Of a stretch of 64,000 nt of DNA, positions 1-13,280 are shown in pieces (position 1 is the stretch's first letter; every line of letters begins with the position of its first letter). Under the pieces are notes generated by a model. It was not told the DNA's origin. It did no database searches and saw only the letters and a program-made list of their open reading frames with translations. The position numbers and the translations under genes are program-made. Source of the stretch: Micromussa lordhowensis (Eukaryota > Cnidaria > Anthozoa > Scleractinia > Lobophylliidae); contig OZ026595.1 of the NCBI GenBank assembly GCA_964020085.1, positions 21,356,653 through 21,420,652 of the forward strand. The letters are read 5' to 3'.

Positions 1-1528
1 GGTTTCTGAGTTAGCCTCCAGCCTAGTTATGTCTTACTGTAGGACAGAAGAGATAAGGATTTTACAGTTTAATTTTTAGTAAGAACAAACCGACATTTAA
101 ATAATCCAGGCATTGGTCTGACAGTAAATAATGTTTTATTGTTTTTGAAAAGGCAAGGACACTAAGTTCTTTGAAATGGGTTGGAATTTCTTTCCATAAG
201 TCTATTGCCAGGAAAGAAATTGTCTGTTTTCCAATATTTGTTCTTGTGTGCGGTTTGTGTACATTTTGTGCAGCTGCATATCTGGTATTGTAACTATGTA
301 TATGTTGTAGGTCAAAATGAAATTCAGGTTAAAATGAAATTCCTTTGTCTCTTAACCCTAATTATTCATGAATCCTCAATAATTAGGGTTAGAAGACAAA
401 GGAAATTGAGAATCAAACTAGGTTAAAATCATTTTAACCTGAATTTCATTTTGACCTACAACATATACAAAAGAGATCTATATTATTATGCAAAGGGAAG
501 GAAAGCCAGGGCAGGATTTTCTAACTTGTTCCCTAATTCACATGACTCTTTTCACACAGAGTCTACCTTGCTAACCATTAGAAGGCCGTGAATCATGCTT
601 CGCCCATACACATAACAATTCTAATTAAACTACACTACAAGCAACCCAGCTACTTTCCCCGAGTCCTTAGAGTGCAGTGTCAAAGACTAGGTAACAGAAA
701 ACATGGCTTTGCACAAAAAGAAAAAAAGGGAGCTCACACAGAGTTCATCTGTTACAGAATGATCTTAGCGGAAAAGAAAGGGTTTACACTATACAGTACA
801 CATTCTACAAATGCACTGTGCCTAACCAAATTATTACAAGTCACGGCCATAGCTAAAAACAGATTGAGTGAGGTAATGTCCATGGATGAATTCTCCTCCT
901 AGGTATTTCAGGTGTTTATGATAACTATAAACAGCAAAAGCGAAAAAAAAAAATGACTGAGGCACAAGTGTCTTGGTTTGCCTGTTATTAGCTACCACCC
1001 TACAAGCAACAACAAAAGGGGGGAGGGGGTTGTGATTTCATCTTGAGCAGCTTCACATGCCACTTGTACTTTTAGCAACTTAGTCTTTAACTTTTCATGT
1101 GTTTTACATTATAATTATTGCCCTCATCATGTGCCGCACATAAACCCTTTGCCCTCAACAGAAAACTTCTTAATCTTACATGCGAGAAGGCGAAACTAGG
1201 ATTTTACATTGTGAGCCTGAGACATTTTGACTTATTCAATTTCAAGAACAAGACTTCAAAGCTTTGTGAAAAAAATTGAGATTGTGAGACACACATAGCC
1301 GCTAAAAAACTAGACTGTGAGATCCATGAAATTCGACAAACATTTTGTAAAACCCATGGTTTTTGAAGGACCCCTAAGATTGATATTCCCAAGTTACTTC
1401 TGCTGCCCATAATTATTATGCTGACAAATGAGGGTAAAACAAATTTATCATTATCAGATCAACTAATTTGGTTGATGCAGTTCTAAAGACTACTGTAACA
1501 AAGATAAAACAGTAGTAAAAGGATTAAT
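1..1528. other. Intergenic region downstream of RNF103
   Basis: No gene is recognised here. The stretch nearest 1528 is probably the 3' UTR of the minus-strand RNF103 gene. The only clear structure is the foldback sequence at 298-468, listed separately. A G-rich run occurs around 1018-1030. Open frames of 60-104 codons are present but show no family resemblance, and frames of that length are expected by chance in DNA of this composition. Confidence 0.6.
298..468. repeat. Foldback (hairpin) element with perfect 40-bp arms
   Basis: Positions 298-337 are the exact reverse complement of 429-468 (40 of 40). Inside them a second, nested pair of about 25-bp arms (about 342-366 and 378-402) is inverted with two mismatches. 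The spacer between the inner arms is only about 11 bases, so almost the whole segment can fold into one long hairpin. It has the form of a non-autonomous foldback or MITE insertion. No coding capacity is visible and a target duplication could not be assigned with confidence. Confidence 0.85.
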
Positions 1529-3451
1529 TCAGCTAAATGTCTCTTGTGATTGATCCCTTGAGAGATTGGCTTCCAGTGCTAGTGGCTTCTGTTTGTAAGC
1601 TGGCCATCTGCAAACAGGGCAACAGTAATGCCTACTGTTGTGCCCTCCACATAACCACACTTCAATACATGTTTGATGGTAACAGTGGCCACAGGGCAGA
1701 CCAAGTAACAGGCATCCTTTTTTGAAATCCTCCAGACATATTGCACAGTCACGTCCCACTAGCATTCCAGCTGGTTTCGGAGATTCTTGGCAGCAAGTGC
1801 TATGCTTCTCATGCTTTTTTGTGCAGTGCTCCCGTTTCGTGTCACAACATTGGTTTACCTGGGAACAGCAGAACTTCCACACTGGCAGGCTGTTAATATA
1901 TTCAGTGGGAATTATCGGGCGCAGCCACAATTCAGGGACAGCGAGGCGTCGCACAAGGAGCTCAAATCCATCTTCGAGACCTGTAGCACTGTAGTCAACT
2001 CGTGGTTGTCTCAGGGAGGGAAATGTTTGAACAGCATTTGTTAGGTAGTATAGATCTTGAGCAAACCATTCTGATATAGAAGTTACATTGTCATTTTCAC
2101 TCTCCAGGCCAAAGTAACCATTAATCTTTATTTGGATCCATCGTATCAGCATGCCATAGATAGCATACCCGCCAAATACAAGCCCCCTGTGTTGCAGACC
2201 CAAACATACGTAACCTCTGATGACTGCTGCAACATCAGATGTCATGCAATATCTGCAGTACTTTAGAGTCAAATCCAGAACTGGTGCCAGGAATGGCAGT
2301 TGGAAGAGTGTAAGGACTGGCAGGCATAGTATTATTAGACTGGTGTTATAGAATATCAGAAGCCATACGAAGTGGATCATTCTTTTCAGTATACCTCCAT
2401 TCATAAGAAATAATCCCATGAAACAGCTCATATTCACCACTAACAGAATTGTCACAAAAACATCATTCACCTCTGGGTGTATCGTTCTTAAAAATAGATC
2501 CAGCGGGCGGTATGTTATCCATTCTCCTTTTCTGTGGCCATAAGTCAGATTCCCCTCTGGTGTGAATATCATTAGGCTAGGAAAATTATCCATGTTATAT
2601 TTCTTAAAGATCTGTCCTTTTGTCATCCAATCGTGTAGACGTACGTGTCCGAATCGAACCCTGCCTGTGAAGTGAACGGACAGTGAACCAAGATACAAAG
2701 GGGGATCTGGCAAGGTAGAAAACAGCACAACATAAACGGGATTTTCCTTCAAGCTTGCTTTGAATGTGTCAGTGAAACCTTCTACGCTGTCAAACATTGC
2801 GATCTTGGATGACAGCTGTATGTTTATCCATTTAAACACAAGTTCAACCGACGGTTTCGAATCGTATGCTTTTAAAATGACGTTACCCTTGGGTTGATTT
2901 CCCTGGGGCATAGAAATGACAAGGGATGGTTCGTGCCAGCCGTATTTTATGCACAGTCTAAGGTCGTTTTCACAATTAAACGTTCCTATTCGAATCCCAA
3001 ATCGAGAAATCTTTCTTTTAAGCGCTAACCACTGCTTTCTACGGAGCAGAGAAGCATGACCCTGAGGTATGACATCAACCAGCCAAGTCCCCGCTTTTGT
3101 GTCTTCCACTTCTTCGAAGAAGTGAGATGCTCCCGTAAAGTGCAACTCGTCGCTTTCTTCTTTGTCGTCTCCAGAATTTTCGGTGACAAGAGAGCAGTTT
3201 TCAGCCTCCGTCACAGCTCCACAAGCCTCAACCAACTTGACAAGCTCTTTCTTCTCCACCAAGCCTGTGTAACTCACGCCCCTCTGTTCCAAGATCGCCT
3301 TCAGTTTTCTCACGCTTAGAGTGAACGGATTTAAAAGCTGACTGGCTAAACACCCTGCTTTTAGCCATGTCGATGAAATTTCGAAGATCCGAGCAGCAAG
3401 AAAGGCCAAGAGGAGATAACTCAACAACACTACCAACAGCTTTGCCAACAT
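1529..3451 (-). CDS. RNF103: RNF103-like transmembrane E3 ubiquitin-protein ligase (RING-H2)
   Basis: This is a single uninterrupted 640-codon frame starting at an ATG (3449-3451); human RNF103 (KF-1) is about 685 residues. From the N terminus it has a hydrophobic anchor or signal (residues 1-20), a short helical motif around 45-78 (SVRKLKAILEQRG), a long segment around 110-325 that could be a thioredoxin-like lumenal domain (inferred), and hydrophobic membrane segments at about 331-350 and 359-388. A C-terminal RING-H2 domain lies at about 569-616, with CAIC, CGHCYH and CPVC ligand groups in the expected order. The landmarks TGTFNC, FTGRV, PEVND and GLPCGH match the vertebrate family along its whole length. 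The known family role is ER-membrane ubiquitin ligation in ER-associated degradation. The acidic linker before the RING is shorter than in vertebrates. The next gene, EGR, lies 3 kb upstream on the same strand. Having the whole protein on one exon looks genuine because the frame is intact. Confidence 0.95.
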   Translation of the reverse strand: MLAKLLVVLLSYLLLAFLAARIFEISSTWLKAGCLASQLLNPFTLSVRKLKAILEQRGVSYTGLVEKKELVKLVEACGAVTEAENCSLVTENSGDDKEESDELHFTGASHFFEEVEDTKAGTWLVDVIPQGHASLLRRKQWLALKRKISRFGIRIGTFNCENDLRLCIKYGWHEPSLVISMPQGNQPKGNVILKAYDSKPSVELVFKWINIQLSSKIAMFDSVEGFTDTFKASLKENPVYVVLFSTLPDPPLYLGSLSVHFTGRVRFGHVRLHDWMTKGQIFKKYNMDNFPSLMIFTPEGNLTYGHRKGEWITYRPLDLFLRTIHPEVNDVFVTILLVVNMSCFMGLFLMNGGILKRMIHFVWLLIFYNTSLIILCLPVLTLFQLPFLAPVLDLTLKYCRYCMTSDVAAVIRGYVCLGLQHRGLVFGGYAIYGMLIRWIQIKINGYFGLESENDNVTSISEWFAQDLYYLTNAVQTFPSLRQPRVDYSATGLEDGFELLVRRLAVPELWLRPIIPTEYINSLPVWKFCCSQVNQCCDTKREHCTKKHEKHSTCCQESPKPAGMLVGRDCAICLEDFKKGCLLLGLPCGHCYHQTCIEVWLCGGHNSRHYCCPVCRWPAYKQKPLALEANLSRDQSQETFS

Positions 3452-5682
3452 GGCGATCGCAGCATAATAACATGCATCCGATCAGGTGTTATATTTGGCG
3501 GCAAATAAGTGATGTATTCTGTGTTTTGATTGGCTGCTTCGAAAACTCCTACACAGCGCGTTGGCTGTACATGTACTTTGTGATCAATGAGCTGATGTAG
3601 CAAGCGGTTTAGTTTATTTTTTTCCCCTTTAATTTTATATCTGGTAAAGTTTATCATCGTCTTTCAAAATATTGTTTAACTCAACGGATGATCACGTTTA
3701 GCTGAGGAACAGGACAGCAGTCTATTGAAAAAGAGTGAGTGTTGAACCTCGTAGCCAGACCAAGGTAGTTCAAGGTCTTCAAGTTCAACTTTGGGGTTTT
3801 CCCCAATATAAGGATCTATATACTTGATGAAGTTCTTTCTCGACATATGGTAAAACGATAATGAAAATATCGAATAAATTGAGTATTCATTGAAAGCAAG
3901 GGGAAGAAAGTTGGTTGGTTTGATAACAGTGTGCCGCCATTTTGAATTCGTCGCCTCAATTCAAACTGGAAATTTCCAAAATCAGTGTATGTCTCTGCCT
4001 AACGAGAATAAAAAGCAGTCATTTACCTCAACGGGGCGAAGAGGATGAGTGAGTTAGTACTAACTGAAAAGAATGGTGCCTAAAACAGTGACAAGGTTTG
4101 TAGAGGTTTCACTGAGGTGATTTGTTAGTGCAAGAATTGGCATGGCGAAAGTGACCAAAAGGGCATGACCGATGTGAAAAAAACATCAAACAAGCGTTCA
4201 ATGTGCTATACGTAAGATTTTACTTAAAATTATGGTGCACACATTTCACTAGGATCTTACAATGTTTTTTTTTTTATTATTAAAAACTCTTTTGTCGTTA
4301 CATTGATAACAACAGGTGATATCTTTGCTATACATTTCTGGGTAATATCCCTGGAAGATTTATAGTGATTTTTCTTGTATGTTTCGGTATTTTTCTCCTA
4401 GTCTCAGGCCTTCTTTCCATTCAGAAAAACCAAACAAGATACCAGGAATATCAGTAAAACTAACACTGTCAGAATGGTAAGTCCTTCTTTAGATTTCCTT
4501 TATTTCAGATAATATGCAGTAGTGCCTTGTACTATCTAGACACTTGGTAGATTTAGCAATACAGCACTTTTTCCATGTTTACATAGCCTCGTCTTGACAC
4601 AAGGAGGGTTGGGAGAATTTGAGGCAGTCATGCAGACCCAAGACTTAGTTGAGGGTTTGCGTAACTTTTGAGAATTCTCCCAACCCTCTCAAAAATATGT
4701 GCGAATGCAATCCAAAACGTCACAACCGTGTTTACATACTCTCATTTAAACACACCTATCGACCATTGAGAGCATACGTAGTGGCTCGGTTATTCTATAA
4801 ATAACTTCATGTCAGTGAGCTATGTTGACTGCTCCATACAACCTCCACAACAAAAGGCAATGAGTCTCATGTCCTCCCGGGGGGAGGGGGGGAGGAGGGG
4901 GACTCTCATGTGAAAACGTTGGAGATGCTTATCGTCTTGCTCAGAGGTGTAAATCAGAGAGTTTGGTCTCACTAAGGGTGTTTAGGATGAAACACTACTA
5001 GTTCAGCTGTCATGGAATCTTTTAGGGTTGCACTCAAAGAAATAATTTTAAAAAAGGCTGTCTGCCCATTTTAAAGTGCCATAGCAAGATTGGTCTCTGT
5101 AAGGGTTTAATTTGAATTCTCTGACAAGCAGCCCTGACACTCTCATATGGGAGTCCCCTGGGATGTTCTCATGCAAAGAAAGCAAAAAACACCGAATAAG
5201 AGGGAAACAAATGTATCTTGCACTTTTTGAAAACAATGGCAACTACAGTAATCAAATGTGGATATAGGCTTTTGAATCATGAATTGCATATTAATGAAGC
5301 ATTTCAGCCGACTGGCTGGCTGGCTGGTGGCATGTGGGAAAAACATGAAAAGATACATGTAAGCGAGCAGAGGATAACATATTTTTCATTCTTGCCCCAG
5401 TTTTCTTTCTTTTGTTCTTCAATTGCGATATCAGTTTGTAGAGAAAGGCAAAACGAAAGCCTGAAACAGGCTGCTTTGACTCCCCAGGGGTTTTGTCAAA
5501 AGAATATTGTAAAATCAGAGCTCTCATAATGAAACAAGTTTATAACTTGGGCTTTGCTAGTAATGTTAACTTCACTCATTGTTTGGTTAGTCGGGAAGGT
5601 TTTGAACCTGTTTGCTCTACATATAGATGTTGGTTAAGTGGACACAATGATCAGTACCAAAATTGTTTCAAATTTTTCAACT
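3452..5682. other. Intergenic region between RNF103 and EGR
   Basis: This stretch lies between the RNF103 start codon and the inferred end of the EGR 3' UTR. The first few hundred bases must contain the RNF103 5' UTR and promoter. No gene, tRNA or transposase is visible. Short purine-rich and G-rich runs occur near 4870-4900. Several open frames of 60-100 codons overlap on both strands at 5048-5530, but none resembles a known family. Confidence 0.55.
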
Positions 5683-5688
5683 TTTATT
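5683..5688 (-). terminator. Candidate polyadenylation signal of EGR
   Basis: On the minus strand this reads AATAAA, about 845 bases beyond the EGR stop codon. It is the first canonical hexamer I noticed downstream of the gene. It would give a 3' UTR containing at least four AUUUA pentamers, read on the minus strand at 5814-5818, 5857-5861, 5888-5892 and 6158-6162. Such pentamers are typical of unstable immediate-early mRNAs. Use of this signal is inferred. Confidence 0.4.
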
Positions 5689-5999
5689 CTTATCATCTTG
5701 TAGTGACCAGCACTTAGTTTATATAGTCAATAACCAGCTTGACTTAACTTCGTTTGTAATATTCTCTGACATTTGAAAAAATTATTCTCCTTGATAAACA
5801 GTTGTAAAATCTATAAATGTTTATACAATTGGGTTTTACCCATATGTGAGTACATGTAAATATTAAAAAAAGCTATATGCATTTTTGTAAATTGATTTCT
5901 ACTTTGAAAAAAATTATGTATAGTAATAATTATATCTACGTTACCAAGGAGAACAATTTGACAAAACATAACATCTTTACACAAAATATCTTAGATTAA

Positions 6000-6140
6000 T
6001 TGTATACAGAAACCAGCTGTATCTTTTGTTTGGAAGTTTCATTGTATGAAAAATAGGTCCCTTTGGATCCCACTGGGACACTAAGTGCCTAAAAACATCT
6101 GCACATGAAAATATGTACAATAATAGGACCAGCCTAATTC
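6000..6140 (-). repeat. Duplicated block in EGR 3' UTR, distal copy
   Basis: This block of about 140 bases is a diverged direct repeat of 6268-6410, offset by about 270 bases. Shared landmarks on the plus strand, in the same order, are an aaccagctgtat core, tgtatgaaaaata, a gca/ggcact stretch and ggaccagcc.aatt. Both copies lie in the inferred 3' UTR of EGR. They may be a duplicated structural or regulatory RNA element. Confidence 0.7.
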
Positions 6141-6267
6141 TTAATATACTCAACTTATAAATACAACTAGCTTTACATGCTAGCTTGACAATGAGCACTT
6201 ATTTTCAAAGCAGTAGCATCATTCTCTTCAACAGAAAACGGTGTTCGGGAAACTCATGTTAGCTTGA

Positions 6268-6410
6268 AACAAATACAGGAACCAGCTGTATTGTAACATT
6301 GTGTTTCTTTGTATGAAAAATATGTCATTAGGCATCATTGGGCACTTACAGTACCTTGAAAAAAAATCTGCGTAATGAAAATCTGTACACAGGACCAGCC
6401 CAATTTTCAA
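6268..6410 (-). repeat. Duplicated block in EGR 3' UTR, proximal copy
   Basis: This is the partner of 6000-6140 (see that entry). The conserved islands are separated by diverged spacers of nearly constant length, so the duplication is old and the islands may have been kept by selection. That last point is inference. Confidence 0.7.
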
Positions 6411-6532
6411 TTTCTCCTTAAAGTAATATACACAAATGTTCTTGGAATCACTGAGCATTCAACATATTAAGAGTTCCCTAATATTGCAATGTCTTAAACA
6501 ATGCCAGCACTGCTGCGTTTGTGGCAAACACT

Positions 6533-8336
<1,804 letters not shown>

Positions 8337-9000
8337 GTTAAATTATAAACACTTGTTTCTCCAAACGATGAAATTATTTGTCTCGTAGTGGTTTTTGTGT
8401 CGTTTGAACTGATCAACAGTATAGGTATAGGTCGAGTTATTGGCCAGCAACAACTGCGACTCGGCTTAAACTTCGGGGTCGTTTGCGTTCCGTCGGATTT
8501 ACCTCCTTCGCTTCGTAGAGCTCGACGATTCTGTGTACGAACCGAGTGGGCGACTCCTTAAATGTAAAATCCATTGTTTCGCTGAGATTGCTTTGACGTG
8601 CCAGAATTTTCCAATAATGCAAGACAACCAATGAGCTTGGTGCTAATTTTAGCCCTAATGCGTCAGCGCTTGACGCAGATAGATATTGCGTAAATGCGTA
8701 TTGTTTATCAATAACCGGTATCGTCAAAGCAGTTTGATCGAAAGTGACTCTCGGCACATCTTTTTTCCTTTTGACAGTCGGAAATCATGATTTGTATACT
8801 TCGTTGACGATTTGGGTCGATTCGAAATAATCGAAATTTGAGTTTAAAGCGAAAGAAAGCGAGCGTTCGGTTTCTAGCGTTACGGAAATGCTGATTGATA
8901 ATTTGCATACACGTCATCGCTTGTCACCCTGGTTTATATTGTACAATTGTTCAATTATTGTTTATTCTATGACGTTCATTCGCTGCTGGGTCCTCGGTCA
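8337..9000 (-). promoter_or_regulatory. Putative EGR promoter / 5' UTR with CREB/ATF-like sites
   Basis: The 650 bases upstream of the EGR start contain four TGACG-type sites: TGACGTG at 8594-8600; a palindrome TGCGTCA-gcgct-TGACGCA at 8659-8677; ACGTCAT at 8911-8917; and TGACGTTC at 8970-8977. CREB/ATF sites are established control elements of immediate-early genes in other animals. I saw no perfect serum response element (CC(A/T)6GG) and no convincing TATA box at a known start site, so the transcription start is not placed. Confidence 0.4.
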
Positions 9001-12000
9001 GTCGGCCGTGACCTGAAAGAATTATCTAGACAGATTCATGCAAATATGAAGAGGGTTTGGTTGCGAACTCTAAACATTGCACAATTCTTGGATAGGGTTA
9101 TGCTCTCGCTTGAGAATACGGCTTCCTCGAACGTGCCTAATAATTTATTCGTGAAAAGACTTATCGTTAAAAATTCATCACTTTATTGTGCGGATATCTT
9201 ATTCAAAGCAAAATGTAAAGTAAACCACTTAGATTGGGAAGATCTTTTAATAAAACATCGCACAACCTGCCGTCCAAAAAAAAAACATATACATTTATAT
9301 ATAGATATACTTTAAATATAATTTATTTTTTGGAAAGTCTTACTGCGATTCTTGTTGGGACTTCTCATGCATTTCTTTTCTTTTATTATTATGATAGTAA
9401 TAATAATATATTTTTTAAAATATTCTAAATCGGGAAGTCTCCAAAATATTTTTTTTTTGTTAAAAATAAACCGTTTCTAAAAACGGACACCAATTAAAGA
9501 TGTCGTGGGTGACCATGACAAAAAAAGGACGATTTGCCGAAGGCTAAATAATAGGAGCAGGTGCATTAGTCTTTTTCTTGGCTTTCATGATAAAAATAGC
9601 TGGCCAACTACGTGAACGGACGTCAAATGCTTGCTGAGGATCCCTGTCTCGAGGTAACAGGTGAAAAATACGGATATCATTAACTTTATACTCATTACTT
9701 ATTCATAGAATTTGGAAGTAAACGGATGAAGGAGGAACCGATGATATCGAATCACTGAAAAATCTTCTATTTTGTGAATTCGACGGTCACAGCCAATCCG
9801 AAAATACCGTTATGATTGGAATCATTTTACTGCGAAGCTGACGCGTTGGTGAAGCTCAACACTATTATGTCGATCCAAAACGTGCCACTTTTGGCACCCA
9901 AATAAGATTGAAGACTCTATTTGCATTGCAAATCCTCAAACGATCTCGAAGGTGTTTTCGATTTTAGTGTTATCTGTTTTTTTGGAGATCCGCCGTATTT
10001 GGGGCTGCTTATCAACGACTTTATCGAAAAGAACCATCAAACCGATTTGCAACCGAAATTCTTAAGCGAATATTTATCGAAGCCGAAGTCGTTTGTAACG
10101 TTTTTCCCCCTTTTTATTTGAAAGGTGAACAGAATGTTGTCGATATATTCACTTTATCGTAATAGTTACAATGCACGAAGCACTCGGGTATTTCCTTTTC
10201 CCGTTTTCTTCCATGCTGATGACAAATATGATTCGAGGTTAGTGTTATCAGTTTGTTGTACTATTTCTGGTGTGCTCCGGAACCATTGCCGATCCGCTGT
10301 ACGTCAAAAGCGTTAAAAAGGTAGAATATTCTTAGTACGAAACAGAGAAAGCACAGTAATTACACGTCAAAAAGTTTAACGTTCGTTTTGATCATTAATT
10401 TTCGCTTCCGAGTGAGAATTTTTTTTTCACTGTCATGTCTAATGACACGATGGTATAGGAAGGACATATCCTGTGGGATTTGCTTTATTCTTAATAGCTA
10501 TATACTCGACAGTATTCTAAAATTAAGAAGAAACTTAATCTTCGTCACTTTGGCAATATTGTAAAACCAGAAAAAATAAAATTTTGTGTTGCCCATTTTG
10601 TCGTCACTTGTCAGTTAACAGACTCCTGGAGTCCTTTGCATTCGATATTCTTTATATTTTGTTCCCTTCGGCAACTTATATTTATACTACTTATTTTCAT
10701 AGCTCGGGTTTTAAATATTATTTAAAATGAAAAATTAACGGGTACGCAAAAATCCCAGGATTCAGTTCGGGCAGCCGGGAAACCAGCTGCGTTTCGTGAA
10801 CACTGATGTTTAACTTCCTAATAAGAAGCAGGTTAAAACAATCTTTTTTTGAGTGTTTTTTGTTTTTCGTCCCATTATTTTCTGCACGATAACTGTAAAT
10901 TTCAAAGCACAAAAATGAACCAAAACTAAACTCCATTTAAATCAGTAAAGATCAGTTGTTTCGGTCAAGGAAAATACAGGAGAAAGCGAAGAATTCAAGT
11001 GTATGGGTAAGGGTTTTTTTTCTTTTTCTTTTTTCGTAGTTCGGCCTACAGTCTAAAAGAAAAAGAGGAGAAATATAAATAGTAAAATACCCTCAGATGA
11101 TTGCGGCATGATAGGATACTAGAAGTACTGACCAATCTTAGAAATGATGTTCTTTTCACGAAGAAGCGTAAAATCTGTTCCGGAAAATACAGGCATTGCA
11201 CGCGTGAATTGCGCCCTGAATTGCGCGCATACCTGAAAAATCTTCCATGCGTGTCCAGAATGTTCCCGAGACGACTAGCCGCAGTAGTACGTGAATGTTA
11301 TGATATGGCGCAATGGCAACGCTGATGGCACGCGCGACTGAACACACATGACCTTTGTTCGACACGTCTGGACACACCCATCTACGTGTGTATTCCGAAA
11401 GTCACGCAGGTTTGATAAGTGTCTATTTACGTTTTACAGTCTCTAATATCGATGTCCGTTTCAGCGCGAACACAGCAATCTAGAAGTGAATTTAAGAACG
11501 GTCACACAGTTTTGAAGCCTCTGCTAAGGCACCTATGTACACGGTTCCACGCATAGCAACTCGGGCTCTGTGTTTGGGTATGTTTGTAGTCGACTGACGG
11601 TTTATCACTCTGTCCTGAGAGCCATTAAGTCCTTGTTTACATTATGATGAAATATCATTCGGTTTTAAAGAGAATGACGTGATGTTGCTGTGTTTTTTAA
11701 ATGTCCGTTTGCAATACTCGTTGCAGTCGTTTGCTTGGATAAATATTTACTTAATCCAGTTGCGAAAGTCTTGAAGTTAGTGAGAAGATTCCTATCTGGT
11801 GAAAGTCAGGTGATACAAAATTGTGTTTGTATGAATAATAAATGGGATTTAGAAGCCTCTTATGACTAAAGGAATTTTGAAAACTTGTTTCAGCCGAGAA
11901 CTATCCATGCTATTAGGCTTTACGTCACAAGCTTTCATAACTTTTATTCGAAACCCTGATCATGGTCTCTTGTTATCTTGCATATTTCTAATTTGTAAAT

Positions 12001-13231
12001 ATGGAAACTGTAAATATCTGAAACGGAAATGTTCAATGATTGTTATCTGTTACACCTTGATGTCTTTTTAAAACATACTCTTACTTCACGGATAAACAAG
12101 CCAGAAGTCATCTCTGCTTTGACAACGCGAAGAAGACAAAACATCATGGACATCATTGGGACGAAATGTCAGCATCATGGCTACTGCCGAACATACCTAA
12201 GTCTGTGGGTGTGCGTTAGTCATGAAATGAATTCATTGATGATCAACCGTGAGAAAGATATTACGGATAAAGTTTCGTTTCAACCTTTAGATAAGGCACT
12301 TCCAGCATGCATTAATCTTGTTAAACAATAAACAAGCTCTCTTTTCCTCCTATAATACCACCCGAGGGTATAATACTAAACGGTACATTTGGCAACAAAC
12401 CAAGAACTATTAGCTCCTATTATATTTCCCGTTGCAGTTGGAGCCATTACTAACAAGGATTCTGCGTGCTTTGAGCTTCTTTTCAACTCATTCTGATATT
12501 ATTTCTTCCTTTGATATCAACAACAGTCAGTGCCGCTTGCCTGAGCGCATTGAACAAGCATTTCTCGCCTGAGTCGGTTTTTACCGCAAAAACCGTCCAC
12601 ATTGTGTGGGCCCGACGCGTAGGTTGGCGTTCGATGCAGCGTAACGCCCGCGAGGCCTTCTTATTTTAGCGCTAAATACTGTTATAAACGATTCCCTCGC
12701 TTGCAGGTTACACTTCGGTGGAAGTAATATAACCATTAAGTATATCGTTTCGGGGAAGGACATGGGTAAGGGGGAACTAAGCAAAACAAAAAAAAATTAA
12801 ACGTGGGGTTGAGGGCTTTGTTGTCCCTTGCTTTCGCCAGTTGCTTTTTATGGGGGATTATCAAGAGCAATACTGACTTCGAAACATCAAAAGACTTATT
12901 TACTTCAACAGAAACCTAAAATAATGTCTTACAATTTAGTTAAAATTACTACACTGATACTCTGAGGCTTTTAAAGAGGGTGTTATTATGATTTGCACTG
13001 GCACGAAATTTTTATGTCTTGCCTTGAACAAGTCGGGCAGACTCTTTGAACTCGTATCTTGAAAGAATTTAAGATGGATTATTTTGTTGACCCTTCAAAA
13101 ATACACTTATTTTTCCCTTGGTGTTTTCAAGGGGCATTTCGAGTATGAGAGAGAAAGTACACAGCATTCATTTTAACACCATTTGCACCAAAAGTGCTGG
13201 AAAATCGCTGTTTTGGTGTGCTTCACAATAA
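9001..13231. other. Gene-free intergenic DNA upstream of EGR
   Basis: I see no gene, RNA gene or recognisable mobile element here. The sequence is AT-rich with homopolymer A and T runs, for example at 9276-9284. Open frames are at most about 120 codons and have no family resemblance. It could hold distal control elements for EGR, but nothing in the sequence shows this directly. Confidence 0.5.
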
Positions 13232-13280
13232 TTAACTCGCAGCGGCTGCGAGTTAAGTTAAGAGTGGTGACCACTCTTAA
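13232..13280. repeat. Two adjacent near-perfect palindromes
   Basis: Positions 13232-13256 consist of two 11-bp arms (ttaactcgcag and its complement) around a 3-base centre. One base later, 13258-13280 has another pair of 11-bp arms (ttaagagtggt and its complement) around a single base. Both pairs of arms are exact. The tandem arrangement is unlikely to be accidental, but no function can be assigned. Confidence 0.8.

Noticed and set aside
181..426. 81-codon frame over the left hairpin
   Set aside because: Non-ATG start, and more than half of it is the foldback sequence.
8437..8757. 106-codon open frame just upstream of EGR on the minus strand
   Set aside because: It starts with GTG rather than ATG, lies in the expected promoter or leader, overlaps the CREB-like sites and has no family resemblance.
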